Shown: positions 45,666 through 54,929 of the stretch, one piece after another
Numbering within the stretch: the stretch's first letter is position 1
Layout: each line of letters opens with the position of its first letter
Assembly: GCF_921292975.1 (NCBI RefSeq)
Contig: NZ_CAKLCM010000002.1
Location: 186,001 to 250,000 of the forward strand
Direction of reading: 5' to 3'
DNA: 64,000 bases
Origin: Vibrio hippocampi
Lineage (GTDB): Bacteria > Pseudomonadota > Gammaproteobacteria > Enterobacterales > Vibrionaceae
The notes under the pieces: generated by a model
Told to the model about the DNA's origin: nothing
What the model saw: only the letters and a program-made list of their open reading frames with translations
Databases searched by the model: none
Program-made: the position numbers and the translations under genes

Positions 45666-47312
45666 ATGGCTAACCATCCTCGCGCCGGGCAGAAAGCCTT
45701 GCAAGAAGATCTACATAACATTCCAGCACTCGTTGCCAACTATTTTCTGATCCAACCAGAAGCGGGCAATGCAGAACAGAAAGTACAGTTTGGTACTTCT
45801 GGTCACCGTGGCAGTGCAGATAAAGCGACTTTCAATGAAAACCACATCCTAGCGATTGCCCAAGCTGTGGCAGAAGTGAGAGCCGCACAGGGCATAACTG
45901 GTCCTTTGTTTGTGGGTAAAGATACTCACGCTTTGTCTGAGCCAGCGTTTGCTAACGTTGTTGAGGTATTGGTTGCCAACGGTGTTGAAGTCATAGCGCA
46001 GGAAAATAGCGGTTACACGCCCACCCCAGGTATTTCGCATGCGATTCTTACCTACAATAAAGTTAACCAAGCCAAAGCTGACGGCATCGTTATTACCCCT
46101 TCGCATAATCCACCACAAGATGGCGGCATTAAGTATAACCCTGTTCACGGTGGTCCAGCAGAAGGCGAGTTAACTCAAGCGATTGAAGATAGAGCCAACG
46201 AAATTATTGCCAATGGGATGAGTGATGTAAAACGTCTGCCTTATGCTCAAGCGGTTGCCTCTTCACTGTTTGTGGCGAAAGATTTGGTGGCACCTTATAT
46301 TGATGACTTAGTTAACGTTATTGATATGGAAGCGATTCAGAAGGCGGATCTTAAAATGGGTGTTGACCCACTTGGCGGGTCTGGTATTGATTATTGGCGT
46401 CAAATTGCTAAAAAATACCAGTTAAATCTGACCTTAGTGAATGAAGCTATCGATCCAACCTTCCAGTTTATGTCATTGGATAAAGACGGCGTGGTTCGTA
46501 TGGACTGCTCTTCACCTTACGCAATGGCAGGTCTGCTGGAGCTGAAAGATGACTACGACTTAGCCTTTGGTAATGACCCAGACTATGATCGCCACGGTAT
46601 CGTGACGCCAGCGGGTTTGATGAATCCAAACCACTACTTGGCGGTGTGTATTGATTACCTATATCGTCACCGCGAGGGTTGGGGTTCGGATGTAGCCGTT
46701 GGTAAAACCTTGGTTTCAAGTGCATTGATTGACCGTGTTGTTGCTGATCTTGGTCGTGAATTATGTGAAGTCCCAGTGGGCTTCAAATGGTTCGTTGATG
46801 GTCTTTATAATGGGTCGTTTGGTTTTGGCGGTGAAGAGAGCGCGGGCGCGTCTTTCCTAAGAAAAGACGGTACACCTTGGTCAACGGATAAAGACGGCAT
46901 TATCTTGTGTCTTCTTGCTGCGGAGATCACCGCTGTGACGGGTAAGAACCCGCAACAATATTATGAAGAACTCGCCGCGAAACATGGCGAATCTCAATAT
47001 AGCCGCTTGCAATCTGTCGCCAATACAGAGCAAAAAAATGTGCTGAAGAAACTTTCTCCTGAGATGGTTTCTGCCACGACGCTTGCGGGTGATGAAATCA
47101 CCGCACGATTGACTCACGCTCCAGGTAACGGTGCCGCAATCGGTGGTTTAAAAGTCACCACAGCGAACGGTTGGTTTGCCGCGCGTCCTTCCGGTACTGA
47201 AGAGATCTATAAGATTTATTGCGAGAGCTTTAAAGGGGTTGAACACCTTAAGCAGATCGAAGCCGAGGCACAAGATATTGTTAGCCAAGTCTTTGCAGAT
47301 GCCGGTTTTTAA
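45666..47312 (+). CDS. pgm: Phosphoglucomutase
   Basis: A 548-residue alpha-D-phosphohexomutase interconverting glucose 1-phosphate and glucose 6-phosphate. The phosphoserine loop is TPSHNPP (about residues 144-150), the metal loop DPDYDRHG, the sugar-binding loop GGEESAGAS, and the phosphate-binding loop RPSGTEE. Length is like E. coli Pgm (546). The ribosome binding site is AAGGACG. Second gene of seqA-pgm. Links glycogen and UDP-glucose metabolism. Confidence 0.97.
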   Translation: MANHPRAGQKALQEDLHNIPALVANYFLIQPEAGNAEQKVQFGTSGHRGSADKATFNENHILAIAQAVAEVRAAQGITGPLFVGKDTHALSEPAFANVVEVLVANGVEVIAQENSGYTPTPGISHAILTYNKVNQAKADGIVITPSHNPPQDGGIKYNPVHGGPAEGELTQAIEDRANEIIANGMSDVKRLPYAQAVASSLFVAKDLVAPYIDDLVNVIDMEAIQKADLKMGVDPLGGSGIDYWRQIAKKYQLNLTLVNEAIDPTFQFMSLDKDGVVRMDCSSPYAMAGLLELKDDYDLAFGNDPDYDRHGIVTPAGLMNPNHYLAVCIDYLYRHREGWGSDVAVGKTLVSSALIDRVVADLGRELCEVPVGFKWFVDGLYNGSFGFGGEESAGASFLRKDGTPWSTDKDGIILCLLAAEITAVTGKNPQQYYEELAAKHGESQYSRLQSVANTEQKNVLKKLSPEMVSATTLAGDEITARLTHAPGNGAAIGGLKVTTANGWFAARPSGTEEIYKIYCESFKGVEHLKQIEAEAQDIVSQVFADAGF

Positions 47313-47340
47313 CTTAAAGAGTTAACGACATTAATAGAGA

Positions 47341-47369
47341 ACGGTTGCCATGAGCAGCCGTTTTTTTTG
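47341..47369 (+). terminator. Intrinsic terminator after pgm
   Basis: ACGGTTGC-CATGA-GCAGCCGT stem (one G-T pair) followed by eight Ts. Confidence 0.92.
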
Positions 47370-47434
47370 CTTAATTTTGGCAGTTGGCATAGCGAGGCGA
47401 GCAACGAGTGATAAAAGTGTCGGAATCTTGCAGA

Positions 47435-47648
47435 TAAAAGAACACCGCCATAAAGGCGGTGCAAACATTGACAGACAGGTCAAAAACAGGAAGTACGTAC
47501 ACCATTTACTCAGTAAGTAGTATCACTCAGTAAGCACTGCACGGTGGTAGAATCTACCTAAACTCGAAAATCGAGATTGCAAACACAACATTACAATCGA
47601 GTGCCAATTGATTCTAGAGAGAATCAAGCCGTTCAGGCTCTCGTCTGT
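47435..47648 (-). ncRNA. gcvB: GcvB small regulatory RNA
   Basis: An RNA of about 214 bases divergent from gcvA, the same arrangement as in E. coli (gcvB about 205 bases). Reading the minus strand, it contains GTTGTGTTTGCAAT (complement of 47576-47589), the GU-rich R1 seed of GcvB; then CTTCCTGT (complement of 47486-47493) and CCTGTCTGT (complement of 47471-47479), which also occur in order near the 3' end of E. coli GcvB. It ends with a CACCGCC / GGCGGTG terminator (47443-47461) and a T-rich tail. GcvB is an Hfq-dependent RNA that represses many peptide and amino-acid transporter mRNAs through R1. Both ends are estimated by eye. Confidence 0.88.
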
Positions 47649-47655
47649 GGGGTGA

Positions 47656-47684
47656 AATATAGAATTTATCTGGCTCTGCGACAA
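47656..47684 (-). promoter_or_regulatory. Promoter of gcvB and gcvA-gcvB control region
   Basis: On the minus strand, TTGTCG (-35, complement of 47679-47684), 17 bases, TATATT (-10, complement of 47656-47661), with a start near A47648. A CTAAT motif at 47717-47721, the core of known GcvA sites, lies between this promoter and the gcvA start. Confidence 0.6.
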
Positions 47685-47738
47685 TCGACATTTTATAATG
47701 TTTCGCATAAGAAAAACTAATGCAAATAGAGAGAGTCA

Positions 47739-48647
47739 ATGTCGAGACGTTTCCCCCCATTAAATGCCTTGAAAGTCTTTGAAGCGGCGGCTAGGCACTT
47801 AAGCTTTACTCGTGCCGCCGAAGAGCTATTTGTGACGCAAGCAGCGGTGAGTCACCAAATCAAACTGTTAGAAGAACATCTGGGCTTGAAGTTATTCCGT
47901 CGTCGCAATCGTTCTTTGCTGCTGACTGAAGAAGGGCAAAGCTATTTTCTCGATATTAAAGAGATCTTTTCCTCACTAGCAGAAGCAACGGATAAGCTGC
48001 TTGAGCGCAGTGAGAAAGGGGCGTTGACCATTAGTTTACCGCCAAGTTTTGCCATTCAGTGGTTGGTACCGCGCTTGGCGGATTTTAATCAACAACAGCC
48101 GGATATTGATGTACGAATCAAAGCGGTGGATATGGATGAAGGTTCACTGACCGATGACGTGGATGTGGCGATTTATTATGGACGCGGAAATTGGCCCGGC
48201 TTGCGAGCGGATAAATTGTATCAAGAGTTTTTAGTGCCACTTTGTGCACCCGCGCTGCTGTTAGGTTCAAAACCATTAGATACATTAACCGATCTCTCTC
48301 AGCACACCTTGTTGCATGATATGTCGAGAAAGGACTGGAAACAGTTCGCCAAGCAAAACCAAATTGAAGGGATTAATGTCAATCAAGGTCCTATATTTAG
48401 TCACTCAACTATGGTGTTGCAGGCCGCAGCTCATGGGCAAGGTATTGCTTTAGGTAATAATGTGTTAGCACAGCCCGAACTTGATGCGGGTCGGCTGATT
48501 GCCCCGTTTGATGAGGTGTTGGTCAGTAAAAATGCCTTTTATGTCGTCTGCCATGACAAACAAGCGGACATGGGACGAATTGCGACTTTCCGAGATTGGA
48601 TGCTGGCGAAAGCACAAAGTGAACAAGAGGAATTATTGGATGACTGA
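47739..48647 (+). CDS. gcvA: GcvA, LysR-type regulator of glycine cleavage
   Basis: A 302-residue LysR regulator. The start SRRFPPLNALKVFEAAARHL and helix-turn-helix AAEELFVTQAAVSHQIKLLE are typical of GcvA. The effector-binding domain begins near residue 92. GcvA activates gcvTHP and gcvB when glycine is present. The divergent GcvB RNA, the downstream ygdD-rlmM pair and the sequence support gcvA over other LysR types. The stop overlaps the start of the next gene by 8 bases. Confidence 0.93.
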   Translation: MSRRFPPLNALKVFEAAARHLSFTRAAEELFVTQAAVSHQIKLLEEHLGLKLFRRRNRSLLLTEEGQSYFLDIKEIFSSLAEATDKLLERSEKGALTISLPPSFAIQWLVPRLADFNQQQPDIDVRIKAVDMDEGSLTDDVDVAIYYGRGNWPGLRADKLYQEFLVPLCAPALLLGSKPLDTLTDLSQHTLLHDMSRKDWKQFAKQNQIEGINVNQGPIFSHSTMVLQAAAHGQGIALGNNVLAQPELDAGRLIAPFDEVLVSKNAFYVVCHDKQADMGRIATFRDWMLAKAQSEQEELLDD

Positions 48648-49275
48648 ATTACTTGAACCATCAATGCTCACTGATGGACCGGAAGAGGGACCTATTTTTC
48701 TCTTTGCTCATGGTGCTGGCGCGGGGATGCAGCATGAGTTTATGCAGGACATAGCAACGCGCTTAGCGCAAAAACAGATTCGAGTGATACGTTTTAACTT
48801 TCCTTATATGGATAAGTCTGCGGTCGATGGTAAGCGACGCCCACCAGATAGGGCACCCAAATTATTGAATGCGATGACAGGCGTATTAGAAAACGTGACC
48901 AACCAACCGATTGTGATTGGTGGTAAGTCGATGGGTGGCAGAATGGCGTCTTTACTGGCTGAGCATCCGTTAGTCGCATCCATTGCTTGTTTAGGCTTTC
49001 CATTTCACCCTCCGGGAAAACCAGAAAACTATAAAGGCGCTCATCTAGCGGAGATCGCGAAACCTTGTCTTATTATCCAAGGAGAGCGTGATACCTTTGG
49101 CAACGCAACGGAGTTGCCGGAGTTTGCCTTCTCACCACGGGTTTCTACGATGTTAGTACCTGATGGTGATCATAGCTTTAAGCCTCGGAAATCCTCAGGT
49201 TTTACTGAGGAGCAGAATCGACAAATGGTCGTCGATCGCTTAGCGTTATTGATAAAAGGAGTGACCGATGTTTAA
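48640..49275 (+). CDS. KANL3/Tex30-like alpha/beta hydrolase
   Basis: A 211-residue predicted serine hydrolase. The N-terminal LFAHGAGAGMQHEFMQ is an oxyanion-type loop, the nucleophile serine is in IGGKSMGGRMASLLA, the acid lies in GERDTFG, and the histidine in VPDGDHSFKP. This is the Tex30/KANL3 hydrolase family, found in many gammaproteobacteria; substrate unknown. The frame is open from 48499, but the ATG at 48640 starts the homologous part and overlaps gcvA by 8 bases. It in turn overlaps the next gene by 8 bases, so gcvA, this gene, ygdD and rlmM form a tight, translationally coupled run. Confidence 0.85.
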   Translation: MTELLEPSMLTDGPEEGPIFLFAHGAGAGMQHEFMQDIATRLAQKQIRVIRFNFPYMDKSAVDGKRRPPDRAPKLLNAMTGVLENVTNQPIVIGGKSMGGRMASLLAEHPLVASIACLGFPFHPPGKPENYKGAHLAEIAKPCLIIQGERDTFGNATELPEFAFSPRVSTMLVPDGDHSFKPRKSSGFTEEQNRQMVVDRLALLIKGVTDV

Positions 49276-49684
49276 TCGTGTATTGATAGTCATCGCCGCT
49301 TTATCTGGTTTGTTCAGTGTTGCCCTCGGTGCATTTGCCGCTCACGGTCTAAAATCTTCTCTGTCACCTTATCTGCTTTCCGTATTTGAAACGGGTGTGC
49401 ATTATCAGTTTATTCATACGCTTGCGGTGATCTTCTGTGTGGTGTTGGCGTTACAGTCAAATAGCCACAATCATCAAAAGGCGTTTCATCGTGCCGCTAT
49501 TTGTTTTATCATCGGCATCCTTTTCTTTAGTGGCAGTCTCTATGCTCTAGCATTAACCGGCGTGAAATGGTTTGGACCAATAACACCGCTCGGTGGTGTG
49601 ATGTTTATGATAGGGTGGGGATGCTTGGCTTATGCTGGGTATCGAATGACTGACAAAACCGAACAAGATGGAGTCAAACAGTGA
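49268..49684 (+). CDS. ygdD: DUF423 membrane protein YgdD
   Basis: A 138-residue inner-membrane protein with four hydrophobic helices. The family motif [13 protein letters not shown] is at residues 18-30, with [15 protein letters not shown] after it and [12 protein letters not shown] near the C-terminus. Function unknown. In E. coli ygdD also lies between gcvA and rlmM. AAAGGAG precedes the ATG. Overlaps neighbours on both sides (8 bases upstream, 4 bases downstream). Confidence 0.9.
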   Translation: MFNRVLIVIAALSGLFSVALGAFAAHGLKSSLSPYLLSVFETGVHYQFIHTLAVIFCVVLALQSNSHNHQKAFHRAAICFIIGILFFSGSLYALALTGVKWFGPITPLGGVMFMIGWGCLAYAGYRMTDKTEQDGVKQ

Positions 49685-50772
49685 AACAGGTCATGCTTTA
49701 TTGCCGCTCAGGCTTTGAAAAAGAGTGCGCGGGCGAGATTCAAGATAGAGCTACACAACTGGAAGTCTATGGCTTTCCTCGAGTTAAAAACAACGCAGGT
49801 TTCGTGCTGTTTGAGTGCTATCAGGAAGGCGATGCCGAACGCCTGATCAAAGACATCGATTTTCAATCGCTGATTTTTGCGCGTCAAATGTTCGCTGTGG
49901 CAAGCGAGCTTCAGGCGTTGCCGAGTGATGATCGCATCACGCCAATTTTACAAGCGTTGGGTGAACATGAGACCTTCCCGCGTTGTGGTGATCTGCGTAT
50001 TGAAACTCCTGATACCAATGAAGCGAAAGAACTGCTTAAATTCTGTCGCAAGTTTACGGTTCCAGTACGACAAGCGATGCGTGGTAAGGGTTACCTGTAC
50101 ACTAAAGAAAATAGTAAAAAACCGGTGCTGCATATCTGCTTTGTTAAACCGGGTCACTGCTTTATCGGCTACTCCTATTCAAGCAATAACTCAGCGTTCT
50201 TTATGGGTATCCCGCGTTTGAAATTCCCAGCGGATGCGCCAAGTCGTTCAACGCTGAAACTCGAAGAAGCTTTTCATGTGTTTATTCCAAAAGAGGAATG
50301 GGACACGCGCTTGGCGTCGGGTATGTGGGGAGTAGACTTGGGCGCTTGTCCCGGTGGTTGGACTTATCAGCTAGTGCGTCGCTCTATGTTTGTTCATGCC
50401 ATTGATAATGGCATGATGGCGGACAGTTTGATGGATACGGGTCAGGTAAAACACCATCAGGTTGATGGTTTCAAGTTTGAGCCACCTCGTAAAAACGTGA
50501 CTTGGCTAGTGTGTGACATGATCGAGAAGCCTTCGCGAGTGGCACAGTTAATGGGCGAATGGCTAATTCGTGGTTGGGCAAAAGAGACCATCTTCAACCT
50601 AAAACTGCCAATGAAAGGTCGCTATGATGAAGTATTAGAAGACATCGAAAACTTAAAATACTTCCTAATTGAAAACAAGGTCAAATTTAAGCTGCAAGCC
50701 AAGCACCTCTATCACGATAGAGAAGAGATCACCGTACACATCCAAGTGCTATCCAACATCTCCCCCCATTAA
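49681..50772 (+). CDS. rlmM: 23S rRNA 2'-O-ribose methyltransferase RlmM
   Basis: A 363-residue methyltransferase that modifies C2498 of 23S rRNA using SAM. The N-terminal half has a THUMP-like RNA-binding region (FEKECAGEI...), and the C-terminal Rossmann domain has the SAM motif [15 protein letters not shown] (about residues 219-233). The catalytic K-D-K-E pattern includes the aspartate in CDMIEKPSR and lysine in NLKLPMKG. The start is GTG inside the ygdD stop (4-base overlap). Length similar to E. coli (366). Confidence 0.96.
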   Translation: MKQVMLYCRSGFEKECAGEIQDRATQLEVYGFPRVKNNAGFVLFECYQEGDAERLIKDIDFQSLIFARQMFAVASELQALPSDDRITPILQALGEHETFPRCGDLRIETPDTNEAKELLKFCRKFTVPVRQAMRGKGYLYTKENSKKPVLHICFVKPGHCFIGYSYSSNNSAFFMGIPRLKFPADAPSRSTLKLEEAFHVFIPKEEWDTRLASGMWGVDLGACPGGWTYQLVRRSMFVHAIDNGMMADSLMDTGQVKHHQVDGFKFEPPRKNVTWLVCDMIEKPSRVAQLMGEWLIRGWAKETIFNLKLPMKGRYDEVLEDIENLKYFLIENKVKFKLQAKHLYHDREEITVHIQVLSNISPH

Positions 50773-50776
50773 CCAC

Positions 50777-50806
50777 AAAAAGCTCTGCATTTATGCAGAG
50801 CTTTTC
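50777..50806. terminator. Intrinsic terminator after rlmM
   Basis: AGCTCTGC-ATTTAT-GCAGAGCT stem with an A-run before and TTTT after. It can serve both rlmM and the convergent xni gene. Confidence 0.88.
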
Positions 50807-50811
50807 CCTAC

Positions 50812-50856
50812 AACCTAGCCCTTATAAACCTAGCACCTATAAACCTAGCACCTATA
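50812..50856. repeat. Three 15-bp tandem units
   Basis: AACCTAGCCCTTATA (50812-50826), AACCTAGCACCTATA (50827-50841) and AACCTAGCACCTATA (50842-50856). The last two are identical. The word CCTAGCACCTA is shared with the heptamer array at 1291-1330. Confidence 0.92.
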
Positions 50857-50866
50857 ACCAACAACC

Positions 50867-51637
50867 CTACTTTTCCCCAAACCGAATATCCTGCAAGTTA
50901 AAGCCGAGTTCAATATCGGTTTTCAACGCCGCCACTCGCTTGCAGATCCTCGCCATTTCGATCGAGGGTAACAGCTTTTTTTGATATTTCGGGGCGAGTT
51001 CATCCGATGACACCGCTTGCTCAATATCAGTAAACTGAGTCAGGATCTCTTTTGCGGCTTTAGGTCCAATACCCGCAACGCCGGGCACTTGTGATGAACT
51101 GATTCCAGTTAAGCCCCAATAGTCAGCAAGTTGCTCAGGTTTGACGCCAAACTCTTGTTCAACGAACGGCGCATCTAGCCAGCGGTGCTGGAAGTAATCG
51201 CGAATTTGCAGTGTCGGAGACAGCAACTGGCAATAACCTTTGTCGGTAGAAATAATAGTGACTTTTTCATTGTGCTGCGCCACTTTGACGGCCAATGTGG
51301 CGACCAAATCATCGGCTTCATCACCGTCAGAGAGTAGAGAGTCGATCCCCAATTCCCACCAAGCTTGTTGAATATCATTGAGACCATTGAGCAATGGCTC
51401 AGGCATGGGCTTTCTATTTTGCTTGTATTCCGGTAACAGCTCAGCACGCCAGCCGCGTTCTTGCAGATGGTGGTCGAACACGGCCAAAATATGAGTAGGC
51501 TTTGCTTCTTCAAGAATTCTATGCAGTGTTCTCGAGGTGGTCTGAATAGTACGTGCGATGTCGGTGGGATCGGGTTGAACAGCATGAACACGGCGGATCA
51601 GGTTAAGTGCATCGATAATAACAAGATGTATAGACAT
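50867..51637 (-). CDS. xni: Xni, flap endonuclease-like protein (ExoIX)
   Basis: A 256-residue protein of the 5'-nuclease family. The N-terminal aspartate motif is IIDALNLIRRVHAV (residues 7-20), the acidic helix DGDEADDLVATLA is present, and the helix-hairpin-helix / helical arch part has GVAGIGPKAAKEIL. The frame starts at a GTG (51655), but the ATG at 51637 gives MSIHLVIIDALNLIRR, the family N-terminus. No ribosome binding site is visible, and a strong hairpin ends 8 bases upstream of the ATG. E. coli Xni lacks part of the metal site and its in vivo role is unclear. Confidence 0.93.
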   Translation of the reverse strand: MSIHLVIIDALNLIRRVHAVQPDPTDIARTIQTTSRTLHRILEEAKPTHILAVFDHHLQERGWRAELLPEYKQNRKPMPEPLLNGLNDIQQAWWELGIDSLLSDGDEADDLVATLAVKVAQHNEKVTIISTDKGYCQLLSPTLQIRDYFQHRWLDAPFVEQEFGVKPEQLADYWGLTGISSSQVPGVAGIGPKAAKEILTQFTDIEQAVSSDELAPKYQKKLLPSIEMARICKRVAALKTDIELGFNLQDIRFGEK

Positions 51638-51644
51638 AGAATGG

Positions 51645-51674
51645 ATAAAGGTCACGAGTTAAGGTGACCTTTAT
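51645..51674 (-). terminator. Hairpin between ppnN and xni
   Basis: Eleven-base perfect stem ATAAAGGTCAC (51645-51655) / GTGACCTTTAT (51664-51674) around an 8-base loop. On the minus strand it follows ppnN and ends 8 bases before the xni ATG. It could terminate ppnN weakly or control xni translation. Confidence 0.6.
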
Positions 51675-51732
51675 TGTAAAGAAAACTGCGTGTGTTTTCA
51701 GAGGTTATTGTCTCGCTACCAGACAAATCCGT

Positions 51733-53088
51733 TTAATCGGCAATCTTGTAACAGGGAATATACTCAGAACCGGGCAATTTCATACGTTGTTGATCCACAA
51801 AGTCACTCAGCAGTTTGTCCATTTTAGTCATCAAAGCTTTATCACCGTCGATGATAAAGGGACCTTTCTTCTCGATTTCTTTAATGCCTTCCGCTTTCAC
51901 GTTGCCTGCCACAATACCAGAGAACGCTTGACGCAGCGCTGCGGCAAGATTTTCGGCACGTTGATTGAGGTGAAGATCTAAACCAGCCATGTTTTCATGG
52001 GTCGGGTCAAACGGCAGTTGGAATTCAGGCTCAATTTTGAGTGACCAGTTGAAGCTATAGGCATCACCATTAGATTTACGATGTTCTTTTACAGCTGGCA
52101 TCGCCTGCTTCATGATCCTTGCTGCCTGCGCCGGGTCATCAATGATAATTTGATAGTGTTTGGTCGCTTCCTCGCCCAGTGTTGCCCTGACGAATTCATC
52201 AATGGAGCGGAAGTAGGCTTCACTTTCTTTAGGACCTGTGAGGACGATAGGCAGTGGCTGCTCACGGTTATCGGGATGCATCATGATGCCAAGAATGTAA
52301 AGTAGCTCTTCGGCAGTACCTGGACCACCCGGGAAGATAATGATGCCGTGTGCCATGCGAACAAACGCTTCGAGGCGCTTCTCGATATCTGGCATGATAA
52401 TCAGCTCATTAACGATAGGGTTTGGTGGCTCAGCAGCAATGATCGATGGTTCAGTGAGACCAATATAGCGCTTGTTGCCATAGCGCTGTTTGGCATGACC
52501 GATAGCCGCGCCTTTCATTGGTCCTTCCATCGCGCCGGGACCACAACCAGTACAGATATTCAGTTCACGTAACCCTAATTCATTGCCCACTTCACGAGTG
52601 TATTGATACTCGGTTGGGTTGATGGAGTGTCCACCCCAACAGACGATGAGGTTTGGATCGGCTCCGGGAATTAACGCGCCAGCATTGCGAAGAATACCAA
52701 ACACCAGATTGGTGATATGAGTAGAACTGGTGAGATTGAGTCTTTGGTTATCTGCCAAGTGCATGTTGACGTAAACAATGTCTCTCAAGACCGAAAATAA
52801 GTGTTCTTGGATGCCCTTGATGATCTGACCATCAACGAAAGCATGTTCAGGCGGATTGGCCAGTTCGAGTTTAATACCGCGTTCTCGGCGCATAACACTG
52901 ACATCGAAAGAGAGGTGTTTATCCAGCAGTTCTTTGGAGTTATCGGTGTGACTGCCAGAATTAAGTACCGCAAGCGTGCAGTTACGATACAGTTGATAAA
53001 GATCACTTGAGGCGGTTTTTTTTAGACGTTCTACTTCGAGTTGCGAAAGAAGATCCATGCTGCCCGCAGGACTGATATGTGTAATCAT
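51733..53088 (-). CDS. ppnN: PpnN, nucleotide 5'-monophosphate nucleosidase
   Basis: A 451-residue LOG-like nucleosidase that cleaves nucleoside monophosphates to free base and ribose 5-phosphate; the E. coli enzyme (YgdH) is stimulated by (p)ppGpp. The LOG signature [13 protein letters not shown] is near residues 255-267, and an N-terminal ppnN-specific domain and a C-terminal domain flank it. The frame is open from 53133, but the ATG at 53088 follows AAGGAAAA and gives [20 protein letters not shown], the family start. Neighbours xni, as in E. coli. Confidence 0.93.
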   Translation of the reverse strand: MITHISPAGSMDLLSQLEVERLKKTASSDLYQLYRNCTLAVLNSGSHTDNSKELLDKHLSFDVSVMRRERGIKLELANPPEHAFVDGQIIKGIQEHLFSVLRDIVYVNMHLADNQRLNLTSSTHITNLVFGILRNAGALIPGADPNLIVCWGGHSINPTEYQYTREVGNELGLRELNICTGCGPGAMEGPMKGAAIGHAKQRYGNKRYIGLTEPSIIAAEPPNPIVNELIIMPDIEKRLEAFVRMAHGIIIFPGGPGTAEELLYILGIMMHPDNREQPLPIVLTGPKESEAYFRSIDEFVRATLGEEATKHYQIIIDDPAQAARIMKQAMPAVKEHRKSNGDAYSFNWSLKIEPEFQLPFDPTHENMAGLDLHLNQRAENLAAALRQAFSGIVAGNVKAEGIKEIEKKGPFIIDGDKALMTKMDKLLSDFVDQQRMKLPGSEYIPCYKIAD

Positions 53089-53251
53089 TGGCTTTTCCTT
53101 GTCATGAGTGAGCGATGGATAGAAGAAACCCAAAACGATAGCGTTGGCTTTTTCGGCTCGCTTCTTTTAGATTAGCAAAAATATAACTAATTGAAATATA
53201 AATGCTTGATCTTATGCGAATTCGCCTAGAGGGAAAATTATGACCTACGAA

Positions 53252-54817
53252 TTAAGATTTCCACGCTAATTGGCGACTACCTAACTTTTGGCTGTGTTGC
53301 ATGATTTCGTGTAAGCGATCCAACACGACGTCTGGCGTGTCATTCTGACTGAATGCTGTACTTGCCGCTGACAAGGTGATTCTTATCAGTTGGTCACGGA
53401 ACTTAAAGGGTAACTCACTCACTTTGTTTTGTATCTGTTGAACCATCGAGAGTGAGGTTTGTTCGCTTTGTTCTGGAAGAATCAGTATAAACTCCTCGCC
53501 AGAGAAGCGAGCAACCGTGTCGGTATCTGAGATAGCACTAGCGATGGTTTTAGCGATAATTTTTAGCGCTTTGTCACCAGCACTGTAACCAAACTGTTGA
53601 TTGATTGCCTTAAACTTATCAATATCAAATAGCACCACACGCAAGGGATGTTGGCTCTTGAGCCAGCGGCGGTACTCTAATTCTAACTTATCAAATAGAG
53701 CCGTACGGTTATAAGCTTTAGTCAGCGGATCTTGCAATAGGCGTTTTGACTGGTCTTCTAATCGGCGACGATAATCTTGAGTGACTTCATAAAGTGCTTC
53801 CAGCTGATTTTGGCTGTGCGTCATGCGCTCTAGCAAGGCTTGTTCACGCACTTCTGCGTGCTGAAGGCGTTCTGCCAATGAGCTTAACTGAGTAAAGACC
53901 TGTTGAGCTCTTTTTATATCCGGAGTGTCGATAAGCAAGGACTGTTTACCGGTATGAACTAAGGCTTTTAATTCTTGATTGGTAATTTGGCGCTGCTCAA
54001 AATAGACCTGATTCTGGTCGAGGTTTTGATGATTGCTTTTTAATGAAGAAGACAGGGAAGTATTTACCTGTTCTAAAAACTGTTCGGAGGTATTCCGCTC
54101 ATAATTAGTGGCATCAATAACAAGCCTAAGCACTTGTAACGTGAGCTCCAGAATATGATTTTCTGGTTGCTGTTGCAGTAGTTTAGACCGGATGTCAAAC
54201 AACTGCTCGCCAGCTTCCCCATCGAAGTCTAGCTCGGTAATCAAATTCTGCAGTTCGTCGTTTAAGCTCAACAGAATATCGCTACCAGATTGAACCTCAT
54301 GATCGTTGCGATTCAAGCCTGTATTCGAGGTGATAATTTTAACCGCGCGATCATAAATGCTGAGCAGTTTTGTGGCATTGTCCGTGACTTTAAAGCCAGT
54401 TTGAGCCTGACTTTCGTACGCTAAAATATTGCGTAAATCACGCTTGATTTGTGCCGGTAGACCGGTGACGCGTTGTAAAGTTTCGCCACTACGGCGAGTT
54501 TGTTCTTCCAATGAGATTTGCTGCTTTTCCATAGTCGCTGCTTTTTGTCCGAGAAGGCGTTCTAAAATGGCAAAGTTTGGCACCAAGCTGCTGATATCTT
54601 TTTTATGCTCTAATTCGCGACGTAACTCGATCAGTTTGTCGTCTATTCTGGAGTGAGAACCGATATGAGCTTGACTAAGGCAGGCAAGAAAACGTTTGAG
54701 GATTTGTTGTTCACGACGCGCTTTTAACGAGCTGTCTCTTTGCGAAACACGTAGTTGTTCCAACTGCACTTTGAGCAGGTGGATATGTTCTAATGTTTCG
54801 CTCTCAGATGAACTCAT
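53252..54817 (-). CDS. GGDEF-domain protein (SGEEF variant)
   Basis: A 521-residue soluble protein. Residues about 5-330 are largely helical and coiled-coil; residues about 355-515 form a GGDEF domain. The signature is ARFSGEEF (SGEEF at 439-443), preceded by the metal/fold motif VLFDIDKFKAINQQFGYSAGD. SGEEF retains the acidic pair, so diguanylate cyclase activity is possible but not certain. The Arg of an RxxD inhibitory site is replaced by Ser (SDTD). The ATG at 54817 is chosen over 54877, because MSSSESE begins the polar coiled coil. By position next to ppnN it may correspond to V. cholerae CdgG (VC0900), from memory. Confidence 0.87.
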   Translation of the reverse strand: MSSSESETLEHIHLLKVQLEQLRVSQRDSSLKARREQQILKRFLACLSQAHIGSHSRIDDKLIELRRELEHKKDISSLVPNFAILERLLGQKAATMEKQQISLEEQTRRSGETLQRVTGLPAQIKRDLRNILAYESQAQTGFKVTDNATKLLSIYDRAVKIITSNTGLNRNDHEVQSGSDILLSLNDELQNLITELDFDGEAGEQLFDIRSKLLQQQPENHILELTLQVLRLVIDATNYERNTSEQFLEQVNTSLSSSLKSNHQNLDQNQVYFEQRQITNQELKALVHTGKQSLLIDTPDIKRAQQVFTQLSSLAERLQHAEVREQALLERMTHSQNQLEALYEVTQDYRRRLEDQSKRLLQDPLTKAYNRTALFDKLELEYRRWLKSQHPLRVVLFDIDKFKAINQQFGYSAGDKALKIIAKTIASAISDTDTVARFSGEEFILILPEQSEQTSLSMVQQIQNKVSELPFKFRDQLIRITLSAASTAFSQNDTPDVVLDRLHEIMQHSQKLGSRQLAWKS

Positions 54818-54929
54818 AAATCTTCTAACAGTATGGGAAGGTGGTAAACTTATTGATGCTTTGCTAGATAGTATCAAATAACATCACAACGTCACGTATT
54901 GTGATGACTGATCGCTGCATTTTTAAGCA

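Noticed and set aside
47523..47708. Minus-strand ORF of 61 codons upstream of gcvA
   Set aside because: It lies within and just upstream of the GcvB RNA, begins before the gcvB promoter, and has no binding site.
54883..54905. ATCACAA-N9-TTGTGAT inverted repeat as a CRP site upstream of the GGDEF gene
   Set aside because: The half sites have the wrong order for CRP (TGTGA must come first) and the spacing is wrong; it could still be another operator.
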